This document shows positions 41,410 to 50,149 of a stretch of DNA of 57,397 nucleotides, in pieces. Numbering within the stretch: position 1 is the stretch's first letter; each line of letters starts with the position of its first letter. Where the stretch lies: assembly GCA_021800445.1 (NCBI GenBank), contig JAJYYZ010000009.1:1-57397 (forward strand). The letters run 5' to 3'. Source of the stretch: a bacterium (GTDB lineage: Bacteria; Thermotogota; Thermotogae; Mesoaciditogales; Mesoaciditogaceae). A program made the translations under genes and the position numbers. Below the pieces are notes generated by a model, which did no database searches, was not told the origin of the DNA, and saw only the letters and a program-made list of their open reading frames with translations.

Positions 41410-43431
41410 ATGGCAACTTTAAGTCTTGTAAGCAAAACAGACACCTCAGTAGTGTTGCAAGTAACAGGAATACCATCCGGCGTCTCAAGCGTTCAATTTA
41501 AACAAGGCGGCTTTGATATTTTAGGCTTCCAAATTGGCGGCCAAACGGTAACCGGATCGGTTTCAAATGGCGTTGCAACTGCTACAATGAGCGGATTCAC
41601 AACAGCAGGAAATTATACTTTTAGTGCATCATATGCATATACGTCAACTATCCAAGAACATCACCCAGTCTATGCCGGAGGCCATATGTCATTTGTTACA
41701 GAGCCGGTAAATGAAAATCTGACCGCTGCAACAAACACGATTACCGTTTATCTGAATGGAACTCCTGCAACACCCACCACCACTACTACAACCACCGTGA
41801 ATTACACAACCCCAGTGCTTTCATTTGTCTCAAACACGGATACATCTATTACGTTGAAAGCAACCAACATTCCATCTTCAATTTCAACGGTTACTTTTCG
41901 TGCAAATAACGGTATAAGTACTTCTGCGAGTGTTTCAAGCGGAAGCGCAACTGCTACATTATCTGGATTTACAACATCAGGAAACTATTCTTTCACGGCA
42001 AGTTATTCTTATCAAGGCACGACGGAAGAAACTCAGCCTGTATACACCGGCGGTTCACATCCTTCAGGATATCACCAAGTAGCGGTAACAACCACTCTTA
42101 CTAAAACATCTAATACAATCACTGTATATCTGAATGGATCTCCAACTGCTTATACTCCTCCAACTGTGAATGGGACTGGCACATTAGCATTGGCAAGCCA
42201 AACCGATACATCGGTAACTGTAACTCTTTCAAATATACCTTCCTATGTAAATTCTCCGATAACATTCACCGCAAGCAATGGCGTAACTGCGACGGGATAC
42301 AGTTATGGGACTTCATCCGCAAGTGCTACGCTTTCACCGTTTAATTCTGCGGGAACATATAAAATTTGGGCTTCATACAGTATGCCACGAGATATATCCG
42401 TTGATGGCCGGCACATGGTAGCGGGTGAATCAACATATAATTCAAACTCGATAAGCGTTACTATGACCGGAGATGTAATCTCAAAAGTAATTCAAGATTT
42501 AACAAATCCGCAGATAACGGTCTCAGGGCAGGTTACAAATACCGCAGGGGTAGGAATACCTAATGCAACGGTTGTTCTCAGCCCTATGTCAGGGAGCGGA
42601 AACTCTCAAACTACCACAACCGATCAGTATGGGAATTATAGCTTTACTACGACTTTAACAAGCGTTAATTTAACGGTCAACGCATCCGGCTATAAAAAAT
42701 ATAGCATAGGTGAAGGAGTAACCCTTACTTTATCTGGGCAACCGACGACTACTCATATAACTCACAATATAGTGCTTCAACCTTTATCTGAACCGGTGTA
42801 CATTCAACCTGTTAATCCTGAACCATATCCTTACTATCCTCCAGTCCCTGAACAACCTATTGGTGCTGGAAGTATAACTGTTCTCGGTAAAGTAACCGAT
42901 AGTTCTACTGGACTTCCAATTGCAGGTGTATCAGTTTCAACATCAAATAATCAGCACACCACAACTGCTTCAGATGGAACATATGCGATTTTAGAATCAT
43001 ATACATCTTCAAAGCCAAGTACTGTTTCGTTCTCGGCAAATGGTTACAACGCAACAGCCGTATCAACCGCAGGGATACCAAATACAGGTGCAGGAGAATT
43101 TGTTAATTACGTTGTGAATGCCAGTTTAACTCCAGTAACTCAGACTCAAACTCAGACACAGAATCAAAACAATTCGAATCAGCAGAATACATCACAAACA
43201 CAAACTCAAAATAATTCGAATAACGCGTCCACAACCACTTCCCAAACTTCAACGAATTACGGAATGTCTTCAACGGGAGCGAGTGGCGGCGGAACTTCTT
43301 CAAACCTTTATTCGACGACATCTACACAACCATCCCCATCTCCAACCTCATCGGATAAAACAATGTGGATTATTGGTGGCATTGCCGTTACTGGACTTTT
43401 GGCTTTACTGGCCTTTAGAAAGAAGAGATGA
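41410..43431 (+). CDS. Large surface protein with Ig-like and regulatory-like domains, tail-anchored
   Basis: A 673-residue modular protein. Three Ig-like repeats of roughly 110-130 residues begin with related phrases (LVSKTDTSVVLQVTGIP; FVSNTDTSITLKATNIP; LASQTDTSVTVTLSNIP). Two carboxypeptidase-regulatory-like domains follow (GVGIPNATVVLSP; STGLPIAGVSVSTSNN). Then come a QTQTQN low-complexity stretch, the motif YGMSSTGASGGG, and a membrane segment (MWIIGGIAVTGLLALLAF) with tail RKKR. The domain set suggests a spike or receptor-binding stalk held in the viral membrane. The start at 41410 has GAGGTG; an earlier ATG at 41371 lies in the previous gene. Confidence 0.72.
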   Translation: MATLSLVSKTDTSVVLQVTGIPSGVSSVQFKQGGFDILGFQIGGQTVTGSVSNGVATATMSGFTTAGNYTFSASYAYTSTIQEHHPVYAGGHMSFVTEPVNENLTAATNTITVYLNGTPATPTTTTTTTVNYTTPVLSFVSNTDTSITLKATNIPSSISTVTFRANNGISTSASVSSGSATATLSGFTTSGNYSFTASYSYQGTTEETQPVYTGGSHPSGYHQVAVTTTLTKTSNTITVYLNGSPTAYTPPTVNGTGTLALASQTDTSVTVTLSNIPSYVNSPITFTASNGVTATGYSYGTSSASATLSPFNSAGTYKIWASYSMPRDISVDGRHMVAGESTYNSNSISVTMTGDVISKVIQDLTNPQITVSGQVTNTAGVGIPNATVVLSPMSGSGNSQTTTTDQYGNYSFTTTLTSVNLTVNASGYKKYSIGEGVTLTLSGQPTTTHITHNIVLQPLSEPVYIQPVNPEPYPYYPPVPEQPIGAGSITVLGKVTDSSTGLPIAGVSVSTSNNQHTTTASDGTYAILESYTSSKPSTVSFSANGYNATAVSTAGIPNTGAGEFVNYVVNASLTPVTQTQTQTQNQNNSNQQNTSQTQTQNNSNNASTTTSQTSTNYGMSSTGASGGGTSSNLYSTTSTQPSPSPTSSDKTMWIIGGIAVTGLLALLAFRKKR

Positions 43432-44261
43432 ATATGTCAACAGCATCTACCGCATTATCTTCAATCGAAAGTTTATTCGACAGTGCAAGCAAAAACACGC
43501 TTACACTTACAACAACATATTCTTACACTGATTCGAATGGTACAAGCCACGTTGTAAACTTTTCTCCAACTTTGACAATTACAAATGATTATCCCGCCGT
43601 TACCGTCAATACAGTTTCTTCGGTACAGGTGTGGGACGGAGTGCAACCAATGACCATGTTTCAAGCAGGTGAAAGTTCTCTTGAGCAACTTACCATTCCA
43701 TTGTCGGGATCTGGAATATCTCAAGTTCAGGATGCCCTTATTATTCATACTACTTTATTATATGAAGATTTAAACGCTTCTTTGGTAGAAATTAGGGCTG
43801 ATTTTTCACAAACCGCTCTTGCAGTAAATAAGATTACTCTCATTAGCCCAGTCTCACAGACTTTGTACTTGGCAACAGGTTCACTGAATTCAACCTCCAG
43901 CACTTCTGCCTCACTCAATGCTATTAGTGCACCCAGTGCACCTTCAAATACATCTAATTCTTCTTCCACTACCGTTCAAGGCCAATCTTCAACGTCAACA
44001 TACGGAATGGCAGCAACCGGAGCATCAACAGGTGGAGGAGTATCAAACTCGGAACAGACTTCTCTGTCTTTAGTGTCTACTCCACTATCTTCATTGACTT
44101 CTTCATCAAGCACATCAAGTTCGAATGCAACAAACAGTTCTTATCCAAACTCCACTTCATCGGCCACTTCAAAAAGTTCAGGCTCTCTAACTATTTGGAT
44201 CGTAGGCGGTCTTGCAGTGGCAGGAATTTTAGCGTTAATGGCATTTCATAATAAAAAATGA
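43428..44261 (+). CDS. Tail-anchored surface protein with YGM/TGA/GGG motif
   Basis: A 277-residue protein. A beta-rich head (residues 15-160) is followed by a Ser/Thr-rich linker with YGMAATGASTGGG near residue 190, and a C-terminal membrane segment (LTIWIVGGLAVAGILALMAF) with tail HNKK. Its start overlaps the previous stop (ATGA). It shares the C-terminal layout with both neighbours, but the heads differ. Probably a minor spike or vertex protein. Confidence 0.65.
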   Translation: MNMSTASTALSSIESLFDSASKNTLTLTTTYSYTDSNGTSHVVNFSPTLTITNDYPAVTVNTVSSVQVWDGVQPMTMFQAGESSLEQLTIPLSGSGISQVQDALIIHTTLLYEDLNASLVEIRADFSQTALAVNKITLISPVSQTLYLATGSLNSTSSTSASLNAISAPSAPSNTSNSSSTTVQGQSSTSTYGMAATGASTGGGVSNSEQTSLSLVSTPLSSLTSSSSTSSSNATNSSYPNSTSSATSKSSGSLTIWIVGGLAVAGILALMAFHNKK

Positions 44262-44271
44262 GGTGATATAA

Positions 44272-45240
44272 ATGGCAAATTCTAACATTTCTCCGTCACA
44301 GGCACAGGCATTTGTAAGTTTGTTCAACAGTTCCCCTACCCAGCAAAAATATTCAATCACGATTCAGGACAGCGGCGGAAATAGGGCAACAACAACATTC
44401 ACGTTTTCATTGCAAAAGCCGAATATATTCTCGGAAACACTTAGTGCTCTCAATCCGTTTAACTGGGCTTCGACTACGGGAGAAGTTTGGACGGGAATAA
44501 CAACTGGCAATGCAGATGTGGCTTTGCTTACTTCCAGCCCATTGCTTATATCCAACACCCAAAATATCGTGCTTGACAATCATAATCCATTCGGCACAGA
44601 ATCGCTTGACATAGCAACCCCGGCAAATCTCTTTGATTTTCTCTACCATCAGATCAACAACGCAGTTACGGTTACGGCCAAGATATTCTACTGCTCGCCA
44701 TCCGCTGCTTTGGTAGGAATTAACGTAAGCGCAGACGCAGGAGTAATAGCCAGTGCAGGATATTCCATCGTTTCGGCATCAGGCCTGAGCATGACAATGT
44801 TGCCTTCTATACTTGGCAATGGCAGCGATGCTTTTTTACAGGTAGGCACGCTTGATTCTCAGATCCTTTCCATCGCACAATCCACACAATCGGCAAATAA
44901 TCCCAGCCAGGTGTACGGAGTGGCCAATGGAAATAATTCTAACAATTCTAACAACACGCCAACGGTGGTTGTAACGCCCACTGTTTCTTCAAATTCATCA
45001 AATTCTTCGGGCTCTTCCAGTACATCTCCAGTAACTTATGCAACACCTTCAACATCCACAAGTTATGGAATGGCTTCGACCGGAGCAAATACAGGCGGAG
45101 GGGCTACAACTCAATCTGCACAACAATACACAACGCCTACTCCGTCATCGGGCAGTAAAATGACTGAATACCTTTTAATTGGTGGCGTTGCATTGGTAGG
45201 TATAGCAGTCGTGTTGTTCTTGACGCATAAAAAACATTGA
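44272..45240 (+). CDS. Tail-anchored surface protein with YGM/TGA/GGG motif
   Basis: A 322-residue protein. The head has beta segments (YSITIQDSGGNRATTTFTFS) and a helical hairpin-like hydrophobic region. The linker carries SYGMASTGANTGGG near residue 265, then a membrane segment (YLLIGGVALVGIAVVLFL) and tail THKKH. It is the third consecutive gene with this C-terminal architecture. Confidence 0.65.
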   Translation: MANSNISPSQAQAFVSLFNSSPTQQKYSITIQDSGGNRATTTFTFSLQKPNIFSETLSALNPFNWASTTGEVWTGITTGNADVALLTSSPLLISNTQNIVLDNHNPFGTESLDIATPANLFDFLYHQINNAVTVTAKIFYCSPSAALVGINVSADAGVIASAGYSIVSASGLSMTMLPSILGNGSDAFLQVGTLDSQILSIAQSTQSANNPSQVYGVANGNNSNNSNNTPTVVVTPTVSSNSSNSSGSSSTSPVTYATPSTSTSYGMASTGANTGGGATTQSAQQYTTPTPSSGSKMTEYLLIGGVALVGIAVVLFLTHKKH

Positions 45241-45293
45241 TGTCATTTTTTGAATATGTTTATAAAAGATTTTTCAAAAAAGGAGGTTTTAAC

Positions 45294-45656
45294 ATGGCAG
45301 ATGTAAAAAGTGTAACCACTCCCACATCCTTACAGCCAAATATAGTGGCAGATGTGCTCAATTTGTGGCCTGTGAAGATTCTCACGTCATTTCTTCCGGG
45401 GGGTGGAGTCATAGCAGATGTCCTCACCCAGATCACGCAATACGTTGAATCCGTTGAAAAAGCAGTGGCAATCAAAGGGGCAGGTAAAGCAAAAAAGTCT
45501 ATCGTTGAAAACGCGACTGTAAAGTATATTCTCCGACAATATCCAGAAGTAGCACCGTTTGAGTTCATAGTTTCATGGGCCGTCGATGAGATTGTTGATT
45601 CCGTGGTGCACATGAAGAATAAACTCGGCTGGAACTGGATACCAATTCAAAATTGA
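45294..45656 (+). CDS. Hypothetical virion-type protein
   Basis: A 120-residue protein with a hydrophobic stretch (VKILTSFLPGGGVIADVL) and an amphipathic C-terminal half (YILRQYPEVAPFEFIVSWAV). The ATG at 45294 has a perfect AAGGAGG; the earlier frame start at 45237 overlaps the previous gene and is rejected. It distantly recalls phage holin-associated proteins, but not convincingly. Confidence 0.55.
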   Translation: MADVKSVTTPTSLQPNIVADVLNLWPVKILTSFLPGGGVIADVLTQITQYVESVEKAVAIKGAGKAKKSIVENATVKYILRQYPEVAPFEFIVSWAVDEIVDSVVHMKNKLGWNWIPIQN

Positions 45657-45671
45657 TAGGAGATGATGATA

Positions 45672-45896
45672 ATGGCAAAAGAAAAGAAAGCACGTACAAT
45701 CGCTAAAGCCAAAAAAGTGGCCGCAAAGCGTATGAAAAAGATGACTTCAGAAGCAAAAAAGATAATGAAAAAAGAAGGCACTTCATGGAAAACTGCTTTG
45801 AAAAAAGCAGGTGCAGACTACAAGCGTGATCACAAAACTGATTCTAAAAATGGCAAAAAAGCGAGAAAAGCAAAAAAAGCAAGAAAAAGAAGATAA
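45672..45896 (+). CDS. Histone H1-like lysine-rich protein
   Basis: A 74-residue, extremely basic protein (KKARTIAKAKKVAAKRMKKM; ends KKARKAKKARKRR). More than 40% of residues are Lys or Arg. The composition is that of DNA-condensing proteins. In a late operon it probably packs the genome inside the virion. A GGAGATGATG site precedes it. Confidence 0.7.
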   Translation: MAKEKKARTIAKAKKVAAKRMKKMTSEAKKIMKKEGTSWKTALKKAGADYKRDHKTDSKNGKKARKAKKARKRR

Positions 45897-45908
45897 GGAG
45901 GTTTTAGT

Positions 45909-46223
45909 ATGTTCGATTTCTTCACGTTTCTAATTGCAGTAGTTTTGTTATTCGTATGGGTGTTTGAAAGCAAAGCAACAACGAATTTCAGATATCCAGC
46001 ACTTTTCGGGGCATTTCTCGCAATTGAATTCATAGCAGTTCCATATGCTGTCATGGCTGGCGTGTATCTCATGTCTTTTGAGTATTCTTCATTAACGCCT
46101 TATGTTGGTTCTTACCAAATAGGGCTTGACATATCCGTGCTGGTTCTTGGCGTAGCATTTGTGGCCAAAGTTGCAAATAAGTATTTTCTTTCGAAGGGCG
46201 ACTCATCTGACAAAAAGGAATGA
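45909..46223 (+). CDS. Three-segment membrane protein
   Basis: A 104-residue protein with three hydrophobic segments (FFTFLIAVVLLFVWVF; FGAFLAIEFIAVPYAVMAGV; DISVLVLGVAFVAKVA) and a charged tail. A pinholin/holin or an integral virion membrane protein would both fit. Strong AAGGAGG site. Confidence 0.65.
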   Translation: MFDFFTFLIAVVLLFVWVFESKATTNFRYPALFGAFLAIEFIAVPYAVMAGVYLMSFEYSSLTPYVGSYQIGLDISVLVLGVAFVAKVANKYFLSKGDSSDKKE

Positions 46224-46230
46224 AGTCGAA

Positions 46231-46248
46231 AGGGGGCTAATCCCCCCT
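46231..46248 (+). terminator. Weak terminator or attenuator
   Basis: AGGGGG and CCCCCT form a stem around CTAAT a few bases after a stop codon. The tail (CTATTC) has few T residues, so termination would be partial. Confidence 0.5.
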
Positions 46249-46305
46249 CTATTCATGGTGGCGCATGAATACCGATGAGATAGCCAATTTCAAAGAGGTG
46301 ATATA

Positions 46306-47037
46306 ATGTCGACTCCTATTAAATTGATACAACTTCAATTGCAATCTGGTCCAATGGCTTATCCTCCTATCGTTGAAAAAGGATACGGGATTGCTCTTTT
46401 GCAGTGCTATGACGACAGTACCACGATACAGTTCGATTCTTTAAGCGCTCCGCCGATTCCAATCGTTGAATTGAACAGCATCATCATGGAGGAACCATTT
46501 AGCACGCTCTATATCACGAATTACGGTCAATTAAACGGCACGGCAGACGCGACTTTAAGCTTTTTAATCATAAAAGATCCCAAATTACAGCTGAGTACAA
46601 TGGCACCTTATATTTCTCTTGCGAATGCGCTTGAACTTTCAAGGCTACTGACACTTATGGGTTCCGGCTCGACATCAAGATACTATCTGTGGGAAATAGA
46701 TGGCTCTACGGCCAACACTCAGACATACACCGATCAAAACCAGCAATACTTTCCGGAACCTCTCATTCAGTCATTTCAGGTGTTATCCCAGCCTTCCGGC
46801 ATTGCATACAGTCTTGCGACGACTGCCCTTATAAACCCATCCGATATGGTGCCAACACTCCAGCAGCCTATTCCTTCCACTTTTATTCCAGTCGGTGGCG
46901 TGATAAAACTCATGGGATATTCTCTCACTTATATTCCTACCACACCCGCCTCCGGCACAGTTACTATTTTGATAAATCTCCAGCAATCGCTGACGGTGGC
47001 ACAGACTATGCAAATTCTGACGGGTGGTAACCAATGA
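46306..47037 (+). CDS. Beta-rich structural protein
   Basis: A 243-residue protein without anchor or signal, predicted mostly beta (KLIQLQLQSGPMAYPPIVEK; ADATLSFLIIKDP; GVIKLMGYSLTYIPTTP). Composition resembles the capsid candidates, so it could be a vertex/penton or minor capsid jelly-roll. It overlaps the next gene by four bases. Confidence 0.55.
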   Translation: MSTPIKLIQLQLQSGPMAYPPIVEKGYGIALLQCYDDSTTIQFDSLSAPPIPIVELNSIIMEEPFSTLYITNYGQLNGTADATLSFLIIKDPKLQLSTMAPYISLANALELSRLLTLMGSGSTSRYYLWEIDGSTANTQTYTDQNQQYFPEPLIQSFQVLSQPSGIAYSLATTALINPSDMVPTLQQPIPSTFIPVGGVIKLMGYSLTYIPTTPASGTVTILINLQQSLTVAQTMQILTGGNQ

Positions 47038-48011
47038 ACGTAATCGAGCAGGTTGGATTGCCATCTGTTTCTGGATATGCTTATTCTGCCTTAGAAAATG
47101 TGAAAAAATTTGGGAAAAAATTACTCATACCGGAAATCATCGGAGGATCTTCACATATTTCATCTGTCGAAGAACTCACAGGAGTACAACAGTTTCTTGA
47201 GTTTTTGGACAATGAAAAAATGGGAATAGATACTCCTTCCGATGTATGGGAATTTTCCACATTTGTCTCTTACATAGCCGATTTTCGTGATATAGCGGCT
47301 ATTCAAAACAGTGGAAACACGCCTTTGATTCTAACGGATAACGCTTTCACAACCGAAACTAATGTGTTGCAGGCAGCCACATATACGATAACGACATTTT
47401 CCGGTGAATGCTCTGCGTATGCACGTCTGTATTCAGCAGTGCAAACTTTATTAAAGGCGACAAATGTTTACAATGTATTTTTCACACCGGATAATCCCAA
47501 TCAGGGAGGACACGTAACAGATCTTTGGACGGCAGATGGCCAAACGTGGCATGTGAGTGATTATTACAACGAATATATAGGGTCTAATCCTCTCCAATTG
47601 GTTGCATGGTTATGGGCAACTCAATATCCGAATACCGTACTCTCAACTTCTACCAAGACGGTTTTAAACGGGTGGTCAAATTTTTCAATAACAATCGTTG
47701 AAAATAACTTTTTTGCTGGCGATTATGATCAATCACTTTTTCTCACTCCTGTTATGTCAGCGCATGTTGATGATCTGATCACTCAAAAGATAGTCAATAC
47801 CACAGACGTCCCTACTCAAAGCATAAATCATATCCAGCAGTCGACATGGCAACCGTATCAGCAACTGGCAGATAAAGAATTTCAAATTGAATCCTATGGT
47901 AATTCTTCCACCTCTTCCGTGAATCCAAAACCATCAAAGACTTCAACAAACGAATATGTGATTTTTGGAGTGCTAATTGCAATAGCATTAGTTGCTATAA
48001 TGGCAAACTAA
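47034..48011 (+). CDS. Transglutaminase-like protein with C-terminal membrane anchor
   Basis: A 325-residue protein. The central part has a transglutaminase/protease-like triad arrangement: Cys in FSGECSAYARLY (about residue 125), His in GGHVTDLW (about 161) and Asp in WHVSDYYNEY (about 175). A membrane segment closes the protein (VIFGVLIAIALVAIMA). Such a fold could cut or crosslink peptidoglycan or virion proteins; anchored in the viral membrane it might help entry through the cell wall. The assignment rests on residue spacing only. Confidence 0.6.
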   Translation: MNVIEQVGLPSVSGYAYSALENVKKFGKKLLIPEIIGGSSHISSVEELTGVQQFLEFLDNEKMGIDTPSDVWEFSTFVSYIADFRDIAAIQNSGNTPLILTDNAFTTETNVLQAATYTITTFSGECSAYARLYSAVQTLLKATNVYNVFFTPDNPNQGGHVTDLWTADGQTWHVSDYYNEYIGSNPLQLVAWLWATQYPNTVLSTSTKTVLNGWSNFSITIVENNFFAGDYDQSLFLTPVMSAHVDDLITQKIVNTTDVPTQSINHIQQSTWQPYQQLADKEFQIESYGNSSTSSVNPKPSKTSTNEYVIFGVLIAIALVAIMAN

Positions 48012-48033
48012 AATAATCGGAGATGATAGTATC

Positions 48034-48372
48034 ATGGCAGAATTTGAAGATAAATTGCAAAGATTGCATGATGAGGATGAAAAGCAGGCATCTCGGGACC
48101 GATTAACGAAACTCGAAACTTCTCTTACTGATTTTATAACGCACACGGATAAAGCAATCATTGAACTCAAAGAAAGCACGCTGGAAAATCAAAGACTTTT
48201 AATTGCCATCAACAACAGGCTGGATCTTTTAGAGGACAGATTCCACAATCACATTCAGGATCAAACGCAAAACAGCAAAAGACGGCAATGGACATTCTCA
48301 ATTATCATACCTGCTCTCGTCGCTATGACGATAGAACTCGTCAACGTTATGATTCAATTCGGAAAGATCTGA
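48034..48372 (+). CDS. Coiled-coil protein with C-terminal membrane anchor (XhlA/holin-like)
   Basis: A 112-residue protein: coiled coil (RLTKLETSLTDFITHTDKAI) then one membrane segment (FSIIIPALVAMTIELVNVMI). The architecture equals hemolysin XhlA-type proteins that assist holins, and that of the protein at 25043-25345. GGAGATGAT site. Host lysis is the likely role. Confidence 0.62.
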   Translation: MAEFEDKLQRLHDEDEKQASRDRLTKLETSLTDFITHTDKAIIELKESTLENQRLLIAINNRLDLLEDRFHNHIQDQTQNSKRRQWTFSIIIPALVAMTIELVNVMIQFGKI

Positions 48373-48376
48373 GATC

Positions 48377-48826
48377 ATGAAATTCACGCTTGCAACGGTG
48401 AAAGAAACATTGAATGGTACTATGGGAGAGCCATTGAATTCAGCGGAGAAAGTCCATGAATTCATAACTCAACGCAATGTGGATATCGCATTGCAATACT
48501 TGAAAGATCATCCTTCACCTAAATTTTTCGTGGTTGTTATAGGCGTCAATAGCCATTTAATTCCTGTTTTTACAAAAGAGGTTTTAACGTCTGACTTAAT
48601 GGGTGCAATTAAGGACACTGTCCCAGATCTTATAACTTCAAATTCGGTAGGGGTAATAATCATCAAAGTTACTGAGCACACTAATTTTGCGAATGAAAAA
48701 GACAAAAAAGATACCATCAAAAGCATGAATATCCTCATGAAGTCTTTAAAAATTCCTATCGTTGATTATATTAGCGTTGATAACACAGAATTCACAAGTC
48801 TGGTTAAGGCAGAAGGCGGAATATAA
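48377..48826 (+). CDS. RadC/JAB-like protein lacking the metal site
   Basis: A 149-residue protein whose strand-helix order follows the RadC/JAB fold: KFFVVVIGVNSHLIPVFTKE, a helix, then VGVIIIKVTEHTNFANEKDK and IPIVDYISVDNTEFTSL. Where active JAB proteins have HNHPSGD, this has TEHTNFA, so the zinc ligands are missing. It is immediately followed by an active-looking JAB gene (stop TAA directly abuts ATG). An inactive/active pair recalls MPN-/MPN+ heterodimers. Fold assignment is by eye. Confidence 0.55.
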   Translation: MKFTLATVKETLNGTMGEPLNSAEKVHEFITQRNVDIALQYLKDHPSPKFFVVVIGVNSHLIPVFTKEVLTSDLMGAIKDTVPDLITSNSVGVIIIKVTEHTNFANEKDKKDTIKSMNILMKSLKIPIVDYISVDNTEFTSLVKAEGGI

Positions 48827-49318
48827 ATGGGCTATGTACTTGTTCAAAATGAGAAAAAGGTTTCTTTGGTGATGGATACATCCAAAATAGATTTCAAATC
48901 GGATTCTTTCAATCTCAGTTCTAAAGAAGATGTTATAAGCATTGCAGATTATACCTTCGACATAACGCATCTTGATCGAGAGATAGTGGCATCTTTTTGG
49001 GAGACAAAATCTCACGAAATAATAGTAAATGAAGTTGCGATAGGAGAGGTAGCCCAAGCAGACTTTTCTTTGCATGAAATAATGAAAATACCATTCTTAT
49101 CAAATGTAAAAGCATTGGTTGTAGTGCACAATCACCCAAGCGGAGATACATCTCCATCGCCAGAAGATGACAATGCAACTGAAAAAATAGCCAACGTTTG
49201 TAACTTTTTCAATATAAAACTTATAGATCACATCATAGTCGGAGGTTTTAATGACAAAAACTATTATAGTTATGCCAAAACACAGCCTGATCTGCTTGAA
49301 TCAAAATTCTCGTTCTAA
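48827..49318 (+). CDS. RadC/JAB-domain metalloprotease-like protein
   Basis: A 163-residue protein with an intact JAB/RadC metal motif, VVVHNHPSGDTSPSPEDD (the two His, Ser and Asp at about residues 102-115), and the following IKLIDHIIVGGFNDKNYYSY. JAB enzymes cleave isopeptide or peptide bonds; RadC's own activity is unsettled. The N-terminal 60 residues are an added domain. Phage JAB proteins in late operons often process structural proteins. It is coupled to an inactive paralogue. Confidence 0.8.
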   Translation: MGYVLVQNEKKVSLVMDTSKIDFKSDSFNLSSKEDVISIADYTFDITHLDREIVASFWETKSHEIIVNEVAIGEVAQADFSLHEIMKIPFLSNVKALVVVHNHPSGDTSPSPEDDNATEKIANVCNFFNIKLIDHIIVGGFNDKNYYSYAKTQPDLLESKFSF

Positions 49319-49336
49319 TTTGAAAGGAGGCAAAAA

Positions 49337-50146
49337 ATGAAAGCGTTTGTGTTTTCTGGAGGCGGTGCGTATGCAGGTTGTGAGTTGGGCATTGTCAAAT
49401 ACATTCTTGAAAAAAATCTTTTCGAGGATTCCACCGATCTGGCTATTGGAACTTCTTTCGGTGCTATCTCTGCTGGATCGCTTGCGTTACAACTTTCAGA
49501 TGATGCTATTCTGGACATGTTTGCTGATTTTAACTCGCAGGTATCGCGGCTTCTTTCCGGATGGTCGCTTGCATGGTCGATGATATCTTTTCCATATACA
49601 TTAGGCTGGGCAAATCTTGAGATGATCTTAGGTCCGTACTTCGGGGGAGATCCACAAAAAACAAGCCGTTCATTGATTACCGTCTCTACCGATCTGAAAA
49701 CATTCAAGCCTGTTTATTTCACGAATGCTTTGAGACAGTTAGAGCATATTTCAATTCTTGAATCAATCGCAGCATCCGCTTCCATTCCTTTGGTATTCGA
49801 ACCCCTTAAGGTTTCAAAATATATCTGTGTGGATGGTGGCATAATGAATAACTTTCCTGTCAATCTTGCAGAGGGTTTTGATACGGTTTATGCGTTCGGA
49901 AGTGCCCTCGGCAACGAGTATTACAACGCTCAGCCTACACAGAATTTGCCATCTTATCTTTCTACACTTTTAAACGGTGCAATATACAGGCTCAACGTAA
50001 ATACTCAACGAAATGTGCCTTTGAATGTCAAATACTGTCCATATGCTTCTTACGCTTCTAATATGCTTGACTTCTCACACTACTCTGAAGATATCACAAG
50101 CGGATACGACACGGCAAAGGCGTTTTTTGAAAAAGAAAAGGAGTGA
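49337..50146 (+). CDS. Patatin-like phospholipase
   Basis: A 269-residue lipid acyl hydrolase. The oxyanion loop is FSGGGAYAGCELG at residues 6-18; the nucleophile Ser40 lies in IGTSFGAISAG; the catalytic Asp is in VDGGIMNNFPVN at about 166. All three elements are intact. It carries no signal peptide. In a membrane-containing virus it may act on the host membrane at entry or lysis, or trim the viral membrane. AAAGGAGG site. Confidence 0.9.
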   Translation: MKAFVFSGGGAYAGCELGIVKYILEKNLFEDSTDLAIGTSFGAISAGSLALQLSDDAILDMFADFNSQVSRLLSGWSLAWSMISFPYTLGWANLEMILGPYFGGDPQKTSRSLITVSTDLKTFKPVYFTNALRQLEHISILESIAASASIPLVFEPLKVSKYICVDGGIMNNFPVNLAEGFDTVYAFGSALGNEYYNAQPTQNLPSYLSTLLNGAIYRLNVNTQRNVPLNVKYCPYASYASNMLDFSHYSEDITSGYDTAKAFFEKEKE

Positions 50147-50149
50147 TAA

